A stretch of 31,686 bases of DNA. Origin: Claveliimonas sp964652805. GTDB taxonomy: Bacteria; Bacillota; Clostridia; Lachnospirales; Lachnospiraceae. The stretch covers positions 1 through 31,686 of the forward strand of contig CAZZBJ010000015.1 of NCBI GenBank assembly GCA_964652805.1. Reading direction: 5' to 3'. Shown piece by piece: positions 8,005 through 15,909 of the stretch. Made by a program: the position numbers and the translations under genes. Every line of letters starts with the position of its first letter. Position 1 is the stretch's first letter. The notes beneath the pieces were generated by a model, which ran no database searches, was not told the DNA's origin, and saw only the letters and a program-made list of their open reading frames with translations.

Positions 8005-8125
8005 CATATTCAGAATTCGTCCCTCTTCCAATCCTTTTGCCTGAAAGTTTCACCGGTGAACCAGCTTTTTCGTCCTCCGGCTTGCCTCTTCGGCGACTGC
8101 TCTTCGTCAGTCCTCTCGTGAAAGA
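8005..8125 (-). ncRNA. Glycine riboswitch, single recognisable aptamer (gcvT-type RNA)
   Basis: On the minus strand the conserved core is clear: CACGAGAGGACTG (8122 down), GTCGCCGAAGAGGCAA (about 8098-8083), and TTTCAGGCAAAAGGAT (8046-8031), which are the hallmark glycine aptamer strings. Only one full aptamer is present. Downstream is an 11-bp hairpin with one mismatch (CTGGGCATGGA with TCCATACCCAG, 7996-7968) where a second aptamer would lie, perhaps a reduced 'ghost' partner. A terminator and grdX follow. Glycine should turn on its own reductive degradation. Confidence 0.93.
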
Positions 8126-8206
8126 GATCATCCGTATCCAATTGTGTGTATCATTTAATCTATCTATAAATCCTTGTTATTTATAGGTTTGTTTAATGGT
8201 AGATTT

Positions 8207-8235
8207 ATATTACTCTAAGTATAACTTTTTTGCAA
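8207..8235 (-). promoter_or_regulatory. Probable sigma-A promoter of the grd operon
   Basis: On the minus strand a TTGCAA -35 (8235-8230) and a TAATAT -10 (8212-8207) are 17 bases apart in an AT-rich stretch, about 80 bases upstream of the riboswitch core. An overlapping alternative is TTGAGG (8244-8239) with TATACT (8223-8218) at 15 bases. Confidence 0.55.
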
Positions 8236-8328
8236 TACCCTCAATATAAAGAATATAATTTTTATCTATTCTGCATAAATTTAGACATGAAATTTTGTCA
8301 ATTTTTTATCATACTTTTTTATAGATAG

Positions 8329-8389
8329 AGAGAGGGCAGGAAACAATCTGCTTCCTGCCCTCTCTGTGCGGAGCCGGGCTGACTCCGCA
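8329..8389 (-). terminator. Tandem hairpins after purB, possible terminator without a clean U-run
   Basis: Two hairpins follow the purB stop: a 7-bp stem TGCGGAG/CTCCGCA (8389-8367) and a perfect 14-bp stem AGAGAGGGCAGGAA/TTCCTGCCCTCTCT with a 9-base loop (8365-8329). Reading on the minus strand the second is followed by CTATCTATAAAAAAG, so the U-tract is poor. Position argues for 3'-end formation or stabilisation of purF-purB mRNA. The weak U-run leaves intrinsic termination uncertain. Confidence 0.6.
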
Positions 8390-8400
8390 GCTTATTCTTC

Positions 8401-9834
8401 TTACACATTGATCTTAGCTTTCACACCCAGGAGCTCTTTATTCTCCTCCAGCATGGGACGGACGATGTCCGTCAGGTACCTGTCCGCCTGGACGGAAGCG
8501 CAGCCCGTGTACTTCGCCGGGTCCATGGTCTTCTTCAACTCGTCCAGACCAAGGCCAAAGGCCTGGTCAGCCGCAATGAGCTCCAGGAGGTTGTTCTCCT
8601 GGCCCTTCTCCTTCACATTCTTTCCTGCCTCCATGGACAGCTCTCGGATGCGCTCGTGGAGCTCCTGCCGGTCTCCCCCTGCTTTCACGGCATCCATCAT
8701 GATGTTCTCGGTGGCCATGAAGGGAAGCTCTGCCATGAGATGCTTCTCGATCACCTTCGGGTAGACCACAAGGCCGTCCACCACGTTCAGGCACAGGTCC
8801 AGGATACCGTCGATGGCCAGGAAGCCCTCGGGCACGCTGAGGCGCTTGTTGGCAGAGTCATCCAGGGTCCTCTCGAACCACTGGGTGGCGGATGTGATGG
8901 CCGGGTTCAGGGCGTCCACCATGACGAATCTGGAGAGGGAAGCGATCCTCTCGCTGCGCATGGGGTTCCTCTTGTAAGCCATGGCCGAGGAGCCGATCTG
9001 GTTCTTCTCAAAGGGCTCCTCCACCTCCTTCAAATGCTGCAGGAGACGGATGTCGCCCGACATCTTGTGGGCGCTGGCAGCAATGCCCGCCAGCACGTTC
9101 AGCACCCTTGTATCCACCTTCCTCGAGTAGGTTTGGCCGGACACCGGATAGCAGGCCTCAAATCCCATCTTCTCGGCTATCATGGAATCAATCTTGTCGA
9201 TGGTCTCCTGGTTCCCGTCAAAGAGCTCCAGGAAGCTGGCCTGGGTGCCCGTAGTCCCCTTGGAGCCAAGAAGCTTGAGGCTTCCCAGCACATACTCCAG
9301 GTCCTCCAGGTCCATCATGAACTCCTGGAGCCAGAGGGTGGCACGTTTTCCCACTGTGGTGGGCTGTGCCGGCTGGAAGTGGGTGAAAGCCAAAGTGGGA
9401 AGATCCTTGTACTTCTCGACAAAATCCGCCAGCTCAGCGATCACGTTCACCATCTTCCTGCGGACCAGCTTCAGCGCCTCGGACATGATGATAATGTCCG
9501 TGTTGTCCCCCACGTAGCAGGATGTGGCGCCCAGGTGGATGATCCCCTTTGCTTTTGGACACTGCTGACCGTAGGCGTAAACGTGGGACATGACGTCGTG
9601 GCGCACCAGCTTCTCCCTCTCCTTCGCCACATCGTAGTTGATGTCGTCCGCATGGCTTTTCATCTCCTCGATCTGTTCGTCAGTGATGGGAAGTCCCAGC
9701 TCCTTCTCCGTCTCTGCCAAAGCAATCCACAGACGCCTCCATGTGCGGAACTTCATATCAGGTGAGAAAATGTACTGCATTTCCCTGCTGGCATACCGCT
9801 CGGAGAACGGGCTTACATATCTGTCGTGACTCAT
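8401..9834 (-). CDS. purB: Adenylosuccinate lyase
   Basis: PurB removes fumarate from SAICAR and from adenylosuccinate in purine synthesis. The 477-residue protein belongs to the fumarase/aspartase superfamily, with THFQPAQPTTVGKR (about 147-160) and the superfamily signature GSSAMAYKRNPMRSE (about 278-292). The length and the SAMAYKRNP form fit the longer clade that also includes eukaryotic enzymes rather than the Bacillus type of about 430 residues. ATG 9834 is preceded by GAAAGGAAAGAAAATCT. It begins 66 bases after purF with no promoter evident between them, so the pair is probably one transcript. A large hairpin pair follows the stop. Confidence 0.96.
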   Translation of the reverse strand: MSHDRYVSPFSERYASREMQYIFSPDMKFRTWRRLWIALAETEKELGLPITDEQIEEMKSHADDINYDVAKEREKLVRHDVMSHVYAYGQQCPKAKGIIHLGATSCYVGDNTDIIIMSEALKLVRRKMVNVIAELADFVEKYKDLPTLAFTHFQPAQPTTVGKRATLWLQEFMMDLEDLEYVLGSLKLLGSKGTTGTQASFLELFDGNQETIDKIDSMIAEKMGFEACYPVSGQTYSRKVDTRVLNVLAGIAASAHKMSGDIRLLQHLKEVEEPFEKNQIGSSAMAYKRNPMRSERIASLSRFVMVDALNPAITSATQWFERTLDDSANKRLSVPEGFLAIDGILDLCLNVVDGLVVYPKVIEKHLMAELPFMATENIMMDAVKAGGDRQELHERIRELSMEAGKNVKEKGQENNLLELIAADQAFGLGLDELKKTMDPAKYTGCASVQADRYLTDIVRPMLEENKELLGVKAKINV

Positions 9835-9900
9835 AGATTTTCTTTCCTTTCTCTGCTCAAAAATGGTTTCTCTTCTTTTCCTCTCATTCTAGCACAGCTT

Positions 9901-11328
9901 CTACTCAAAAGCCAGGGAGACATCCTTCCCGGGCACCTCCATGGGGTAATCCCCTGTGAAGCAGGCGTCACAGTAGGACAGGTCTCCCACCATGGCCTTC
10001 AGCTTATCAATCTCCATGTAGCCAAGAGAGTCCGCCCCGATCATCTCACGGATCTGCTCCGTGGTGTGGGAGTGGGCGATGAGCTGCTCGTTGGAAGGCA
10101 CGTCCGTTCCGAAATAGCAGGGATACAGGAAGGGAGGCGAGCTGATCCGCACATGTACCTCCGTGGCTCCCGCCTTCTTCAGCATGCGGATGATGTTGGC
10201 GCAGGTGGTGCCTCGGACAATAGAGTCGTCCACCATGACGATCCTTTTGCCCCGGACCACCTCCGGAATCACGTTCAGCTTGATGCGCACGCTGGACTCC
10301 CGCTCACTCTGCCTCGGCTTGATGAAGGTCCTTCCTACATAGCTGTTCTTGTGGAAGGCCATGCCGCCCGGGATGCCGGACTGCTCGGAGTAGCCTCTGG
10401 CCGCCACAAGGCCTGAGTCGGGGACACCAACCACCAGATCCGCATCCACCGGATAGGACTCTGCCAGAGCCCGCCCTGCCGTGATCCTGGCATGGTACAC
10501 ATTCACCCCGTCCAGGGTGCTGTCCATTCTCGCGAAATAAATATATTCAAAAATGCATCTGGCATGCTTTGCCGGGTCAATGGCCATGCTCATGTCTGAG
10601 TCAATGCCGTTCTTTGTGATGGAGACGATCTCTCCCGGCTCCACGTCCCGCACAAACTCCGCATCGATGGCCGCCAGAGCGCAGCTCTCGGAGGCCAGCA
10701 CATAAGTGTTGTCCCTCTTTCCGATGCAGAGGGGCTTCAGGCCAAAGGGATCTCTCGCTCCGATCATCTTTCTCGGGGAAATGACCACAAGGGCGTAGGC
10801 TCCCTTTATCTTCTTCATGGCGTTCTTCACAGCTCCCTCCACGTTGGGCGCCTTCAGCCTTTCCCTGGCGATGTGGTAGGCGATCACCTCCGAGTCGATG
10901 GTGGTCTGGAAGATGGCACCTGTGTGCTCCAGCTCATGCCGCAGCTCCACCGCGTTGGTCAGGTTCCCGTTATGAGCGATGGCCAGCACTCCTTTCACGT
11001 AGTTGATAACCAGGGGCATCGCGTTCTCTGCCCTGGAGCCCCCGGCTGTGGAGTAGCGGACATGACCCACTCCCAGATTGCCGTGGAGTGCGTGGAGGGA
11101 CTCCTCGTCAAACACCTCGTTGACAAGACCCAACCCCTTCTTTGAGCGCACCTTTCTCTCTCCGTACGTGTCCGTCACTGCAATCCCGCAGCTCTCCTGC
11201 CCTCTGTGCTGCAGTGCAAAAAGCCCGTAATAGACAGTGGGGGTCACGTCGCCCCCATCCATATCATAAGCTCCAAAAACACCACATTCCTCTCCAAGAC
11301 CTGTTGTCACTTTTTCAAAGTTCTCCAT
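9901..11328 (-). CDS. purF: Amidophosphoribosyltransferase
   Basis: PurF makes phosphoribosylamine from PRPP and glutamine, the first committed step of purine synthesis. The 475-residue protein starts with a 14-residue propeptide ending in GLGEE, followed by Cys15 in CGVFGAY. After cleavage this Cys becomes the N-terminal nucleophile of the glutaminase domain. The PRPP-binding motif IVMVDDSIVRGTTC lies near residue 363. A C-terminal YCDACFTGDYP motif with earlier cysteines indicates the Bacillus-type enzyme with a [4Fe-4S] cluster. ATG 11328 is preceded by GAAGGAAGCATAC. A good promoter lies 100 bases upstream, and purB follows. Confidence 0.97.
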   Translation of the reverse strand: MENFEKVTTGLGEECGVFGAYDMDGGDVTPTVYYGLFALQHRGQESCGIAVTDTYGERKVRSKKGLGLVNEVFDEESLHALHGNLGVGHVRYSTAGGSRAENAMPLVINYVKGVLAIAHNGNLTNAVELRHELEHTGAIFQTTIDSEVIAYHIARERLKAPNVEGAVKNAMKKIKGAYALVVISPRKMIGARDPFGLKPLCIGKRDNTYVLASESCALAAIDAEFVRDVEPGEIVSITKNGIDSDMSMAIDPAKHARCIFEYIYFARMDSTLDGVNVYHARITAGRALAESYPVDADLVVGVPDSGLVAARGYSEQSGIPGGMAFHKNSYVGRTFIKPRQSERESSVRIKLNVIPEVVRGKRIVMVDDSIVRGTTCANIIRMLKKAGATEVHVRISSPPFLYPCYFGTDVPSNEQLIAHSHTTEQIREMIGADSLGYMEIDKLKAMVGDLSYCDACFTGDYPMEVPGKDVSLAFE

Positions 11329-11406
11329 GTATGCTTCCTTCGCTCCTCATTCCACACAGCGCCCCTGCATGAGGCGCTGCCTGTTGTTTTACATTGTCTG
11401 GTTTCC

Positions 11407-11462
11407 GGGAAATCCGGCTGGATTTCCCATAAAAGTATAATACAAGGCGGGGAGAAAAGCAA
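11407..11462 (-). promoter_or_regulatory. purF promoter with an inverted repeat at the start site
   Basis: On the minus strand TTGCTT (11462-11457) and TATACT (11439-11434) are separated by 17 bases, placing the start near 11427. The first transcribed bases form a perfect 9-bp inverted repeat GGGAAATCC-AGCC-GGATTTCCC (11428-11407), which could be an operator or a 5' hairpin. A second GC-rich hairpin (CAGCGCC/GGCGCTG, about 11376-11354) follows. No known purine riboswitch core is visible in this leader of about 100 bases. The promoter abuts the stop codon of the upstream ABC gene. Confidence 0.65.
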
Positions 11463-11466
11463 CATA

Positions 11467-12153
11467 TCAGTTTTTCCCTAATTTCCCCAGGAATTCCTTT
11501 ATTCTTTCGTTAGAAGAGCCAAAAACCTCCTCCGGCGTGCCCTGCTGGGCGATGACGCCCTTGTCCATGAAAATGATCTGGTCCGCCACGTTCCTGGCAA
11601 AATTCATCTCGTGGGTGACAATGACCATGGTCATATGCTCCGCCGCCAGATCCCGGATGACCTTCAGAATCTCCCCGGTCAACTCCGGGTCCAGAGCCGA
11701 CGTAGGCTCATCAAAAAAAAGGATGTCCGGGTTCATGGCCAGAGCCCGGGCAATGGATATCCTCTGCTGCTGCCCGCCGGAAAGCTGGTAGGGATAGGCG
11801 TCCTCCTTGTCGGAGAGCCCCATCTTGGCCAGCAGGGCCCGGGCCTCCGCAAAGACCTCCTCCCTGTTGCGCTTCTGCACCTTGATAGGTGCGTCCGTGA
11901 TATTTTTCACGACAGAGTAGTGGGGGAAAAGATTAAAGTTCTGGAAGACCAGCCCAAAGGTCCCCTCGTAGTGTATCTCGCCTCCGTCCGGCGTCTCAAG
12001 GCCGGTGGCGCAACGGAGAAGAGTGGATTTTCCGGACCCGGAGGGGCCGATGATGCCCAGCACTTCCCCCTGTCTGACCTGGAGCGAGATATCCCTCAGC
12101 ACCTCCAGGCCGTCAAAGCTCTTTCTTAAACCTCGAATTTCCAACAGACTCAT
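11467..12153 (-). CDS. Polar amino acid ABC transporter ATP-binding protein
   Basis: This 228-residue ATPase powers a GlnQ/HisP-type amino acid importer. Walker A GPSGSGKST is at 36-44, the Q-loop glutamine is about 71, the signature LSGGQQQR is at 124-131, Walker B ILFFDEP is at 144-150 and the switch histidine is 181, so all catalytic motifs are intact. The segment between Walker A and the Q-loop (GEIHYEGTFGLVFQ) is shorter than in E. coli GlnQ, which explains the slightly short length. It begins 16 bases after the permease. The purF promoter begins right at its stop codon and no terminator intervenes, so read-through into purF is possible. Confidence 0.93.
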   Translation of the reverse strand: MSLLEIRGLRKSFDGLEVLRDISLQVRQGEVLGIIGPSGSGKSTLLRCATGLETPDGGEIHYEGTFGLVFQNFNLFPHYSVVKNITDAPIKVQKRNREEVFAEARALLAKMGLSDKEDAYPYQLSGGQQQRISIARALAMNPDILFFDEPTSALDPELTGEILKVIRDLAAEHMTMVIVTHEMNFARNVADQIIFMDKGVIAQQGTPEEVFGSSNERIKEFLGKLGKN

Positions 12154-12169
12154 GACTGCCTCCTTCTCA

Positions 12170-12820
12170 CTACCGGTAATAGCTCATCTTTTTCTCTACC
12201 CGCTCCATGACAAAGGCCACGAGCAGGCAGAACACATAGTATATCAGGGCCGCGATGGCGTAGGGGATCATGTTGGTCTCCCTGGCCGCCAGGGCCTTGG
12301 CCTGGTTGAACAGCTCCATGATGGACAAGGTGAAGGCAAGGGACGTGTCCTTCACAAGCGTGATGGCCTCGTTCGTGATGGAGGGCATCACCCGCTTGAT
12401 CACCTGGGGAAGGATGATGCGCATAAAAGTCTGGGACCTGCTGTATCCCAGTATCTTGGCCGCCTCGTACTGTCCCTGAGGCATGGACTCGATGCCTCCC
12501 CTGTAAATCTCCGCAAAGTAGGCCGCGTAGTTCAGAGAAAATCCCAGTATCCAGGCCAGCTGCTTCCATGTGTCGGTAATCTGTATGTGGAACAGGTAAT
12601 AGGGCCCGAAGTAGAATACCATGAGCTGCAGCATCAGGGGGGTTCCCCGCATGACTGATATATAAAATTTAAAGAACAAGCGGACAATAATATTTTTCGA
12701 CATCCTCCCAAAGCATACAAGCAGGCCCAAAGGGAGCGACAGCACCAGCGTCACGAAAAAGATCACCGTCGTCATCCCGGTTCCCCTGATCAGGAGATCC
12801 ATCATAACCGAAAATTCCAT
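12170..12820 (-). CDS. Polar amino acid ABC transporter permease
   Basis: This 216-residue inner-membrane protein of the His/Glu/Gln/Arg/opine permease family has about five hydrophobic segments. The EAA-loop (EAAKILGYSRSQTFMRIILPQ) that docks on the ATPase is clear around residues 140-160. I chose the ATG at 12820 (MEFSVMMDLL), after GGAGAGGAGTTTTGTG. A GTG one codon earlier is also possible. With one permease gene it probably works as a homodimer. It lies 69 bases after the binding-protein gene, separated by a hairpin that may lower its expression. Confidence 0.92.
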   Translation of the reverse strand: MEFSVMMDLLIRGTGMTTVIFFVTLVLSLPLGLLVCFGRMSKNIIVRLFFKFYISVMRGTPLMLQLMVFYFGPYYLFHIQITDTWKQLAWILGFSLNYAAYFAEIYRGGIESMPQGQYEAAKILGYSRSQTFMRIILPQVIKRVMPSITNEAITLVKDTSLAFTLSIMELFNQAKALAARETNMIPYAIAALIYYVFCLLVAFVMERVEKKMSYYR

Positions 12821-12850
12821 CACAAAACTCCTCTCCGCCAGTCCGGCAAA

Positions 12851-12883
12851 ATGGGCTGCCCAAAAGGACAGCCCTTTTTGTAT
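12851..12883 (-). terminator. Intercistronic hairpin between binding protein and permease genes
   Basis: GGGCTG and CAGCCC arms with a 10-base loop lie just after the binding-protein stop, flanked by A- and T-runs. On the minus strand the tail is only ATTTTGCC, so it is better read as a partial terminator or 3'-stabilising stem. This would make the binding protein more abundant than the membrane subunits, a common arrangement for ABC importers. Confidence 0.5.
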
Positions 12884-12889
12884 TTTTCC

Positions 12890-13723
12890 TTATTCCTTTC
12901 CGATGGTGGTGATGTCCTCGCCAAACCATTTCGTGGAGATCTCAGCCACGGTCCCGTCCGCAGCCAGCTCTTCAAGGGCTGCCTGCACCTGGTCTCTGAG
13001 GGCCTCATTTCCCTTGGCAAAGCCCACGCCATACTCCTCTGTGGATATCACGTCATCCAAGATCACAAAATCCGCATCCCTGGACTCGATCTGATAGCTT
13101 GCCACCACGATATCCATGGCGACAGCGTCCACCGCTCCGGACTCAAGCTCCATGAAACCAGTGTTGTAGTCGGCGATCACCTGAAGGTTCCCAAAGGTAC
13201 CGCTGAGCTCCTGATCGTCCTCCAGAGCTGCCTGGGCAGAGGAGTCCGTCTGCACATCCACCGTCTTTCCGGCCAGATCCGCAACGGACTGGATGCCGGA
13301 GTCAGCTCTCACGACAAACACCTGGCTGTTATCCAGGTAGGGTTCGGACCATGTGTAGTCGTCCTCTCTGCCGTTGATGGTAAAGCCGTTCCAGATACAG
13401 TCGATGGCACCGGACTCAAGCATGGCGTCCTTGGCATCCCAGGCGATGGGCTCAGGGACGAATTCCCATCCCAGCTTGTCGCAGACAGCCTGGGCAAGTT
13501 CCAGGTCAAAGCCTGTGTACTCTCCGTCCTCGCCCACAAATCCCATGGGCGGGAAGTCCTGGTCAAATCCAACTGTGAACGTGTCGCCCTCTTCCTTCTC
13601 CGCAAAGTCTGCCTCCGATGTGCTCTGGCTGCCGGAGTCTTCGTCTGAGCTGCCGCCGCAGCCTGCCAGCAGGGTCGCTGTCGTCATTGTCAGTGCCAGC
13701 ACAAGTGTCAATCTCTTTTTCAT
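12890..13723 (-). CDS. Amino acid ABC transporter substrate-binding lipoprotein
   Basis: This 277-residue extracellular solute-binding protein (family 3) has a signal peptide MKKRLTLVLALTMTTATLLA ending in the lipobox LLAGC, so it should be lipid-anchored at Cys22. A Ser/Gly/Asp/Glu-rich spacer follows, then the family-3 fold with FPPMGF, GFDLELAQAVCDKLG and the Arg-containing GFTINGREDDY region typical of alpha-amino-acid binding. The specific amino acid cannot be read from the sequence. The ATG at 13723, eight bases after GGGAGGA, is preferred to an in-frame start 16 codons upstream. It is the first gene of a binding protein-permease-ATPase operon. Confidence 0.93.
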   Translation of the reverse strand: MKKRLTLVLALTMTTATLLAGCGGSSDEDSGSQSTSEADFAEKEEGDTFTVGFDQDFPPMGFVGEDGEYTGFDLELAQAVCDKLGWEFVPEPIAWDAKDAMLESGAIDCIWNGFTINGREDDYTWSEPYLDNSQVFVVRADSGIQSVADLAGKTVDVQTDSSAQAALEDDQELSGTFGNLQVIADYNTGFMELESGAVDAVAMDIVVASYQIESRDADFVILDDVISTEEYGVGFAKGNEALRDQVQAALEELAADGTVAEISTKWFGEDITTIGKE

Positions 13724-13803
13724 CTTTTGTTTCCTCCCGTGTTCAGCTTTATTATAGTAGCAATTTATCAATTGATTGCGCTACCACACTAAATCGTTTT
13801 GTT

Positions 13804-13847
13804 ATAATAACACACTTATCCACAGCCTGTCAACCATGGATAAGTGT
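13804..13847 (-). promoter_or_regulatory. Promoter of the amino acid ABC operon inside an inverted repeat
   Basis: On the minus strand a perfect TTGACA (13833-13828) is followed after 18 bases by TATTAT (13809-13804). The -35 sits in the 14-base centre of a perfect 11-bp inverted repeat, ACACTTATCCA (13847-13837) and TGGATAAGTGT (13822-13812). This geometry suggests a repressor operator, though the repeat might instead help end transcription of the upstream gene. The leader further holds a hairpin around GTAGC/GCTAC (about 13783-13757). Confidence 0.7.
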
Positions 13848-13869
13848 CTCTTCAGCCAAGGAACCTCCG

Positions 13870-14637
13870 TCAGATATTTCCTCTCTGGTATTCCTTTTTC
13901 CACTTCTTAAGCTGTTCGTCCGTGGCGTCCGCCTGCACGTTCTCGGCCGCCTTCCGGATCTCCTCCTTCAGCACCGAGTCGATGCTTAAGTAGACCGGCT
14001 CATTAGAGAGCATCTTCACGTACTGCTCCTGAGGCAGATACCTGTAGCAGCAGTAGAGATAGGCCTTCAACATCTTCGTGTCCTGACACACATTGAAACC
14101 CTTCTCGTACATGGCGGCCGCCTCCTCGTAGAGGAGGAGCCTGCCGTAGGCCGACCCAAGGCAGCCGTAGACCTGGCCGTAGAACTCCTTGTCCACAGAG
14201 TCATCCCTCTCTTTGTTGACAATAGACTGATACACAAGGATGGCCGAGGCCACCTCACCCGCCTTCAGAAGGTTGTCCGCCTTGTACTTCTCCCTCTCCA
14301 CCTCGTTCTGGTTTTTCAGAAGCTCCAGCACGTTGTGGATCCGTGTGATCTCCGAGGAGGAGTAGATGGAGGCGTGACTCAGCACCGCCAGCAGGAACTG
14401 CTCCACCGAGCCGTTCCGGTCCAGGATGCCCCTCAGCTCGTCCGCCAGGTCGCAGAGCTCCAGCTCCTCTTCCAGCCAGTCGCAGAGCTGCCTGTTGCTG
14501 ATGGTATAGTCCACAAGGTACAGGTTGTTGCAGAAATAATAGCACAGTTCTTCTATGGTGTAGATTCGCATGTGGATCCTGGATATCTCGTATGGATGTT
14601 TTGCCTTCTTCTTATGACAGAGAATTAAACTGCCCAT
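13870..14637 (-). CDS. Uncharacterised TPR-like helical protein, third gene of the Hsp70-like/solenoid unit
   Basis: I do not recognise a named family. The 255-residue soluble protein has no signal peptide or membrane segment and is largely helical. Around residues 145-210 (SAILVYQSIVNK, then YGCLGSAYGRLLLYEEAAAMYEKGFNVC) it shows the spacing and small/large residue pattern of tetratricopeptide repeats, and the C-terminus is highly charged. The ATG at 14637 follows GGAGGAAGCA and overlaps the previous gene by 26 bases. An alternative ATG at 14571 (MRIYTIEELCYYF) has a weaker site but may be the true conserved start. The overlap implies translational coupling, so its product probably works with the two upstream proteins. 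Confidence 0.75.
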   Translation of the reverse strand: MGSLILCHKKKAKHPYEISRIHMRIYTIEELCYYFCNNLYLVDYTISNRQLCDWLEEELELCDLADELRGILDRNGSVEQFLLAVLSHASIYSSSEITRIHNVLELLKNQNEVEREKYKADNLLKAGEVASAILVYQSIVNKERDDSVDKEFYGQVYGCLGSAYGRLLLYEEAAAMYEKGFNVCQDTKMLKAYLYCCYRYLPQEQYVKMLSNEPVYLSIDSVLKEEIRKAAENVQADATDEQLKKWKKEYQRGNI

Positions 14638-15895
14638 TGCTTCCTCCTAAGTGAATCGTCTTTTCTACATAGAAATCCGTGGCCGGGAAAAACTCTCCGA
14701 AGCCCGCATCCCTGAAGCTGATCCTGCAGGTGTACTCGTCCAGGAACATAACCTCTATGGTGAGCCGCAGGGTATAGTCCTTCCGCTCCGGAAGCCCCGC
14801 CAGGGAGATGGTCTCCGCCTGCAGTTCCCCGCTCCCCAGGGACTCGATATGTATCTCAATGTCAGAGGTGTCCTCCAGGAGCACGTCCCACTGCCCGTCC
14901 GCCTCGTACCAGTGGGAGCCCCACTGGACGATGGGATACCAGCCCTCTTTTCCGTTCACCCGCATGCGCAGGCAGATCTGGTCTGTCATCTTTGTGTTGT
15001 CCAGATAAATGGGGCTGTCCTCGTAGTCCCTGCACTTTCTGTAAGCCGTGTAGCAGGCTCCCCGGCTGTACAGATTGTTGCCAAGGAAAGCCCGCCTGCC
15101 GTTGCAGAGCACCTTCAGGGAGGCCGGGTACCAGTTGTTCTCAAAGCCCTCCCCCGTCAGGTAGACGGAGGAGACAACCTTCTTGTCAAACACACTCTGG
15201 ATGAAGGACTTGAACCTCTCATCCGCGTCCTTCGCCTTGTCCACGTTCAGCACCGGATAGACCGCCGCCAACTCCTTCATGCGGGCACTCGCCACCTCGT
15301 CCACAGCCACAAAGACCTCGTCCCCGCGGCCCCTCAGCTTCCGCAGCCGCCGCAGCATGTAGGCTCTGATCTCATTTCTGTCGCAGTAGAAGAGGGCCGC
15401 CTCGTACTGCCACAGCTCCTTTGACTGGTAGAACATGTAGTGGCAGAAGCTCTCCTTGTAGTCCTGCACGTAGACGGACTCCTTAGGCACGCCCACGAAC
15501 TGTCCCACTCCCTTGAGCATCTTGCTGACGTCAATATCCGTGTAGGGGACCGAAAAGGTCAGGTACTCGATATGCCGGAACCGGGCCAGGGCCAGCTGGA
15601 AAAATTTAGCCAGCAGCCACACCGCGTCGTGGTTCCTGGCCCCCACCCGCACCTTCTCCTGGCGCTTGGCCCGCTCAAACAGATCTATCACCGTACAGCC
15701 CTTGTTCACCGTGGCCAGGCGCTTCGCCTCTCTTCCGTACACCCACTGCTCCCGGTAGTAGCCCAAGATCAGCGGGATTTGGTAATTGTCCACTGCCGTC
15801 TCCAGCGTCTCCGGCTCATTCTTCTCCTCGTCGTAATAGCTGATCTGGCAGTACTGGTCATTCAGTTCAATCCCTAATATGCTTCCGCCTCTCAC
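14612..15895 (-). CDS. Divergent Hsp70/actin-fold-like protein (DUF5716-like)
   Basis: The 427-residue protein opens with ILGIELNDQYCQISYYDE, laid out like the Hsp70/actin phosphate-1 loop (GIDLGTT) but with the glycine and threonines lost and Asp changed to Glu. Near residues 240-285 SSVYLTGEGFENNWYPASLK resembles the Hsp70 adenosine motif (GGxSRxP) followed by GNNLYSRGACYTAY, as in chaperone ends of the nucleotide domain. The last 120 residues are beta-rich, like a short substrate-binding domain. I believe this corresponds to DUF5716, from memory. GTG 15895 lies nine bases after AAGGAGG and 14 bases after the 1097-residue gene. Whether it still binds ATP is doubtful. Confidence 0.7.
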   Translation of the reverse strand: MRGGSILGIELNDQYCQISYYDEEKNEPETLETAVDNYQIPLILGYYREQWVYGREAKRLATVNKGCTVIDLFERAKRQEKVRVGARNHDAVWLLAKFFQLALARFRHIEYLTFSVPYTDIDVSKMLKGVGQFVGVPKESVYVQDYKESFCHYMFYQSKELWQYEAALFYCDRNEIRAYMLRRLRKLRGRGDEVFVAVDEVASARMKELAAVYPVLNVDKAKDADERFKSFIQSVFDKKVVSSVYLTGEGFENNWYPASLKVLCNGRRAFLGNNLYSRGACYTAYRKCRDYEDSPIYLDNTKMTDQICLRMRVNGKEGWYPIVQWGSHWYEADGQWDVLLEDTSDIEIHIESLGSGELQAETISLAGLPERKDYTLRLTIEVMFLDEYTCRISFRDAGFGEFFPATDFYVEKTIHLGGSNGQFNSLS

Positions 15896-15909
15896 AGCAA
15901 AATTCCTCC

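Larger units (their letters stand above)
8126..8400. other. AT-rich spacer between purB and the grd riboswitch
   Basis: No gene is visible here. From right to left it holds the paired hairpins after purB (8389-8329), an AT-rich stretch with the probable grd promoter (8235-8207), and the riboswitch 5' leader. The base composition contrasts sharply with the GC-rich coding DNA on both sides. Confidence 0.7.

Noticed and set aside
11354..11428. Purine-type riboswitch in the purF leader
   Set aside because: No conserved purine-aptamer loop or junction strings are visible, only two simple hairpins.
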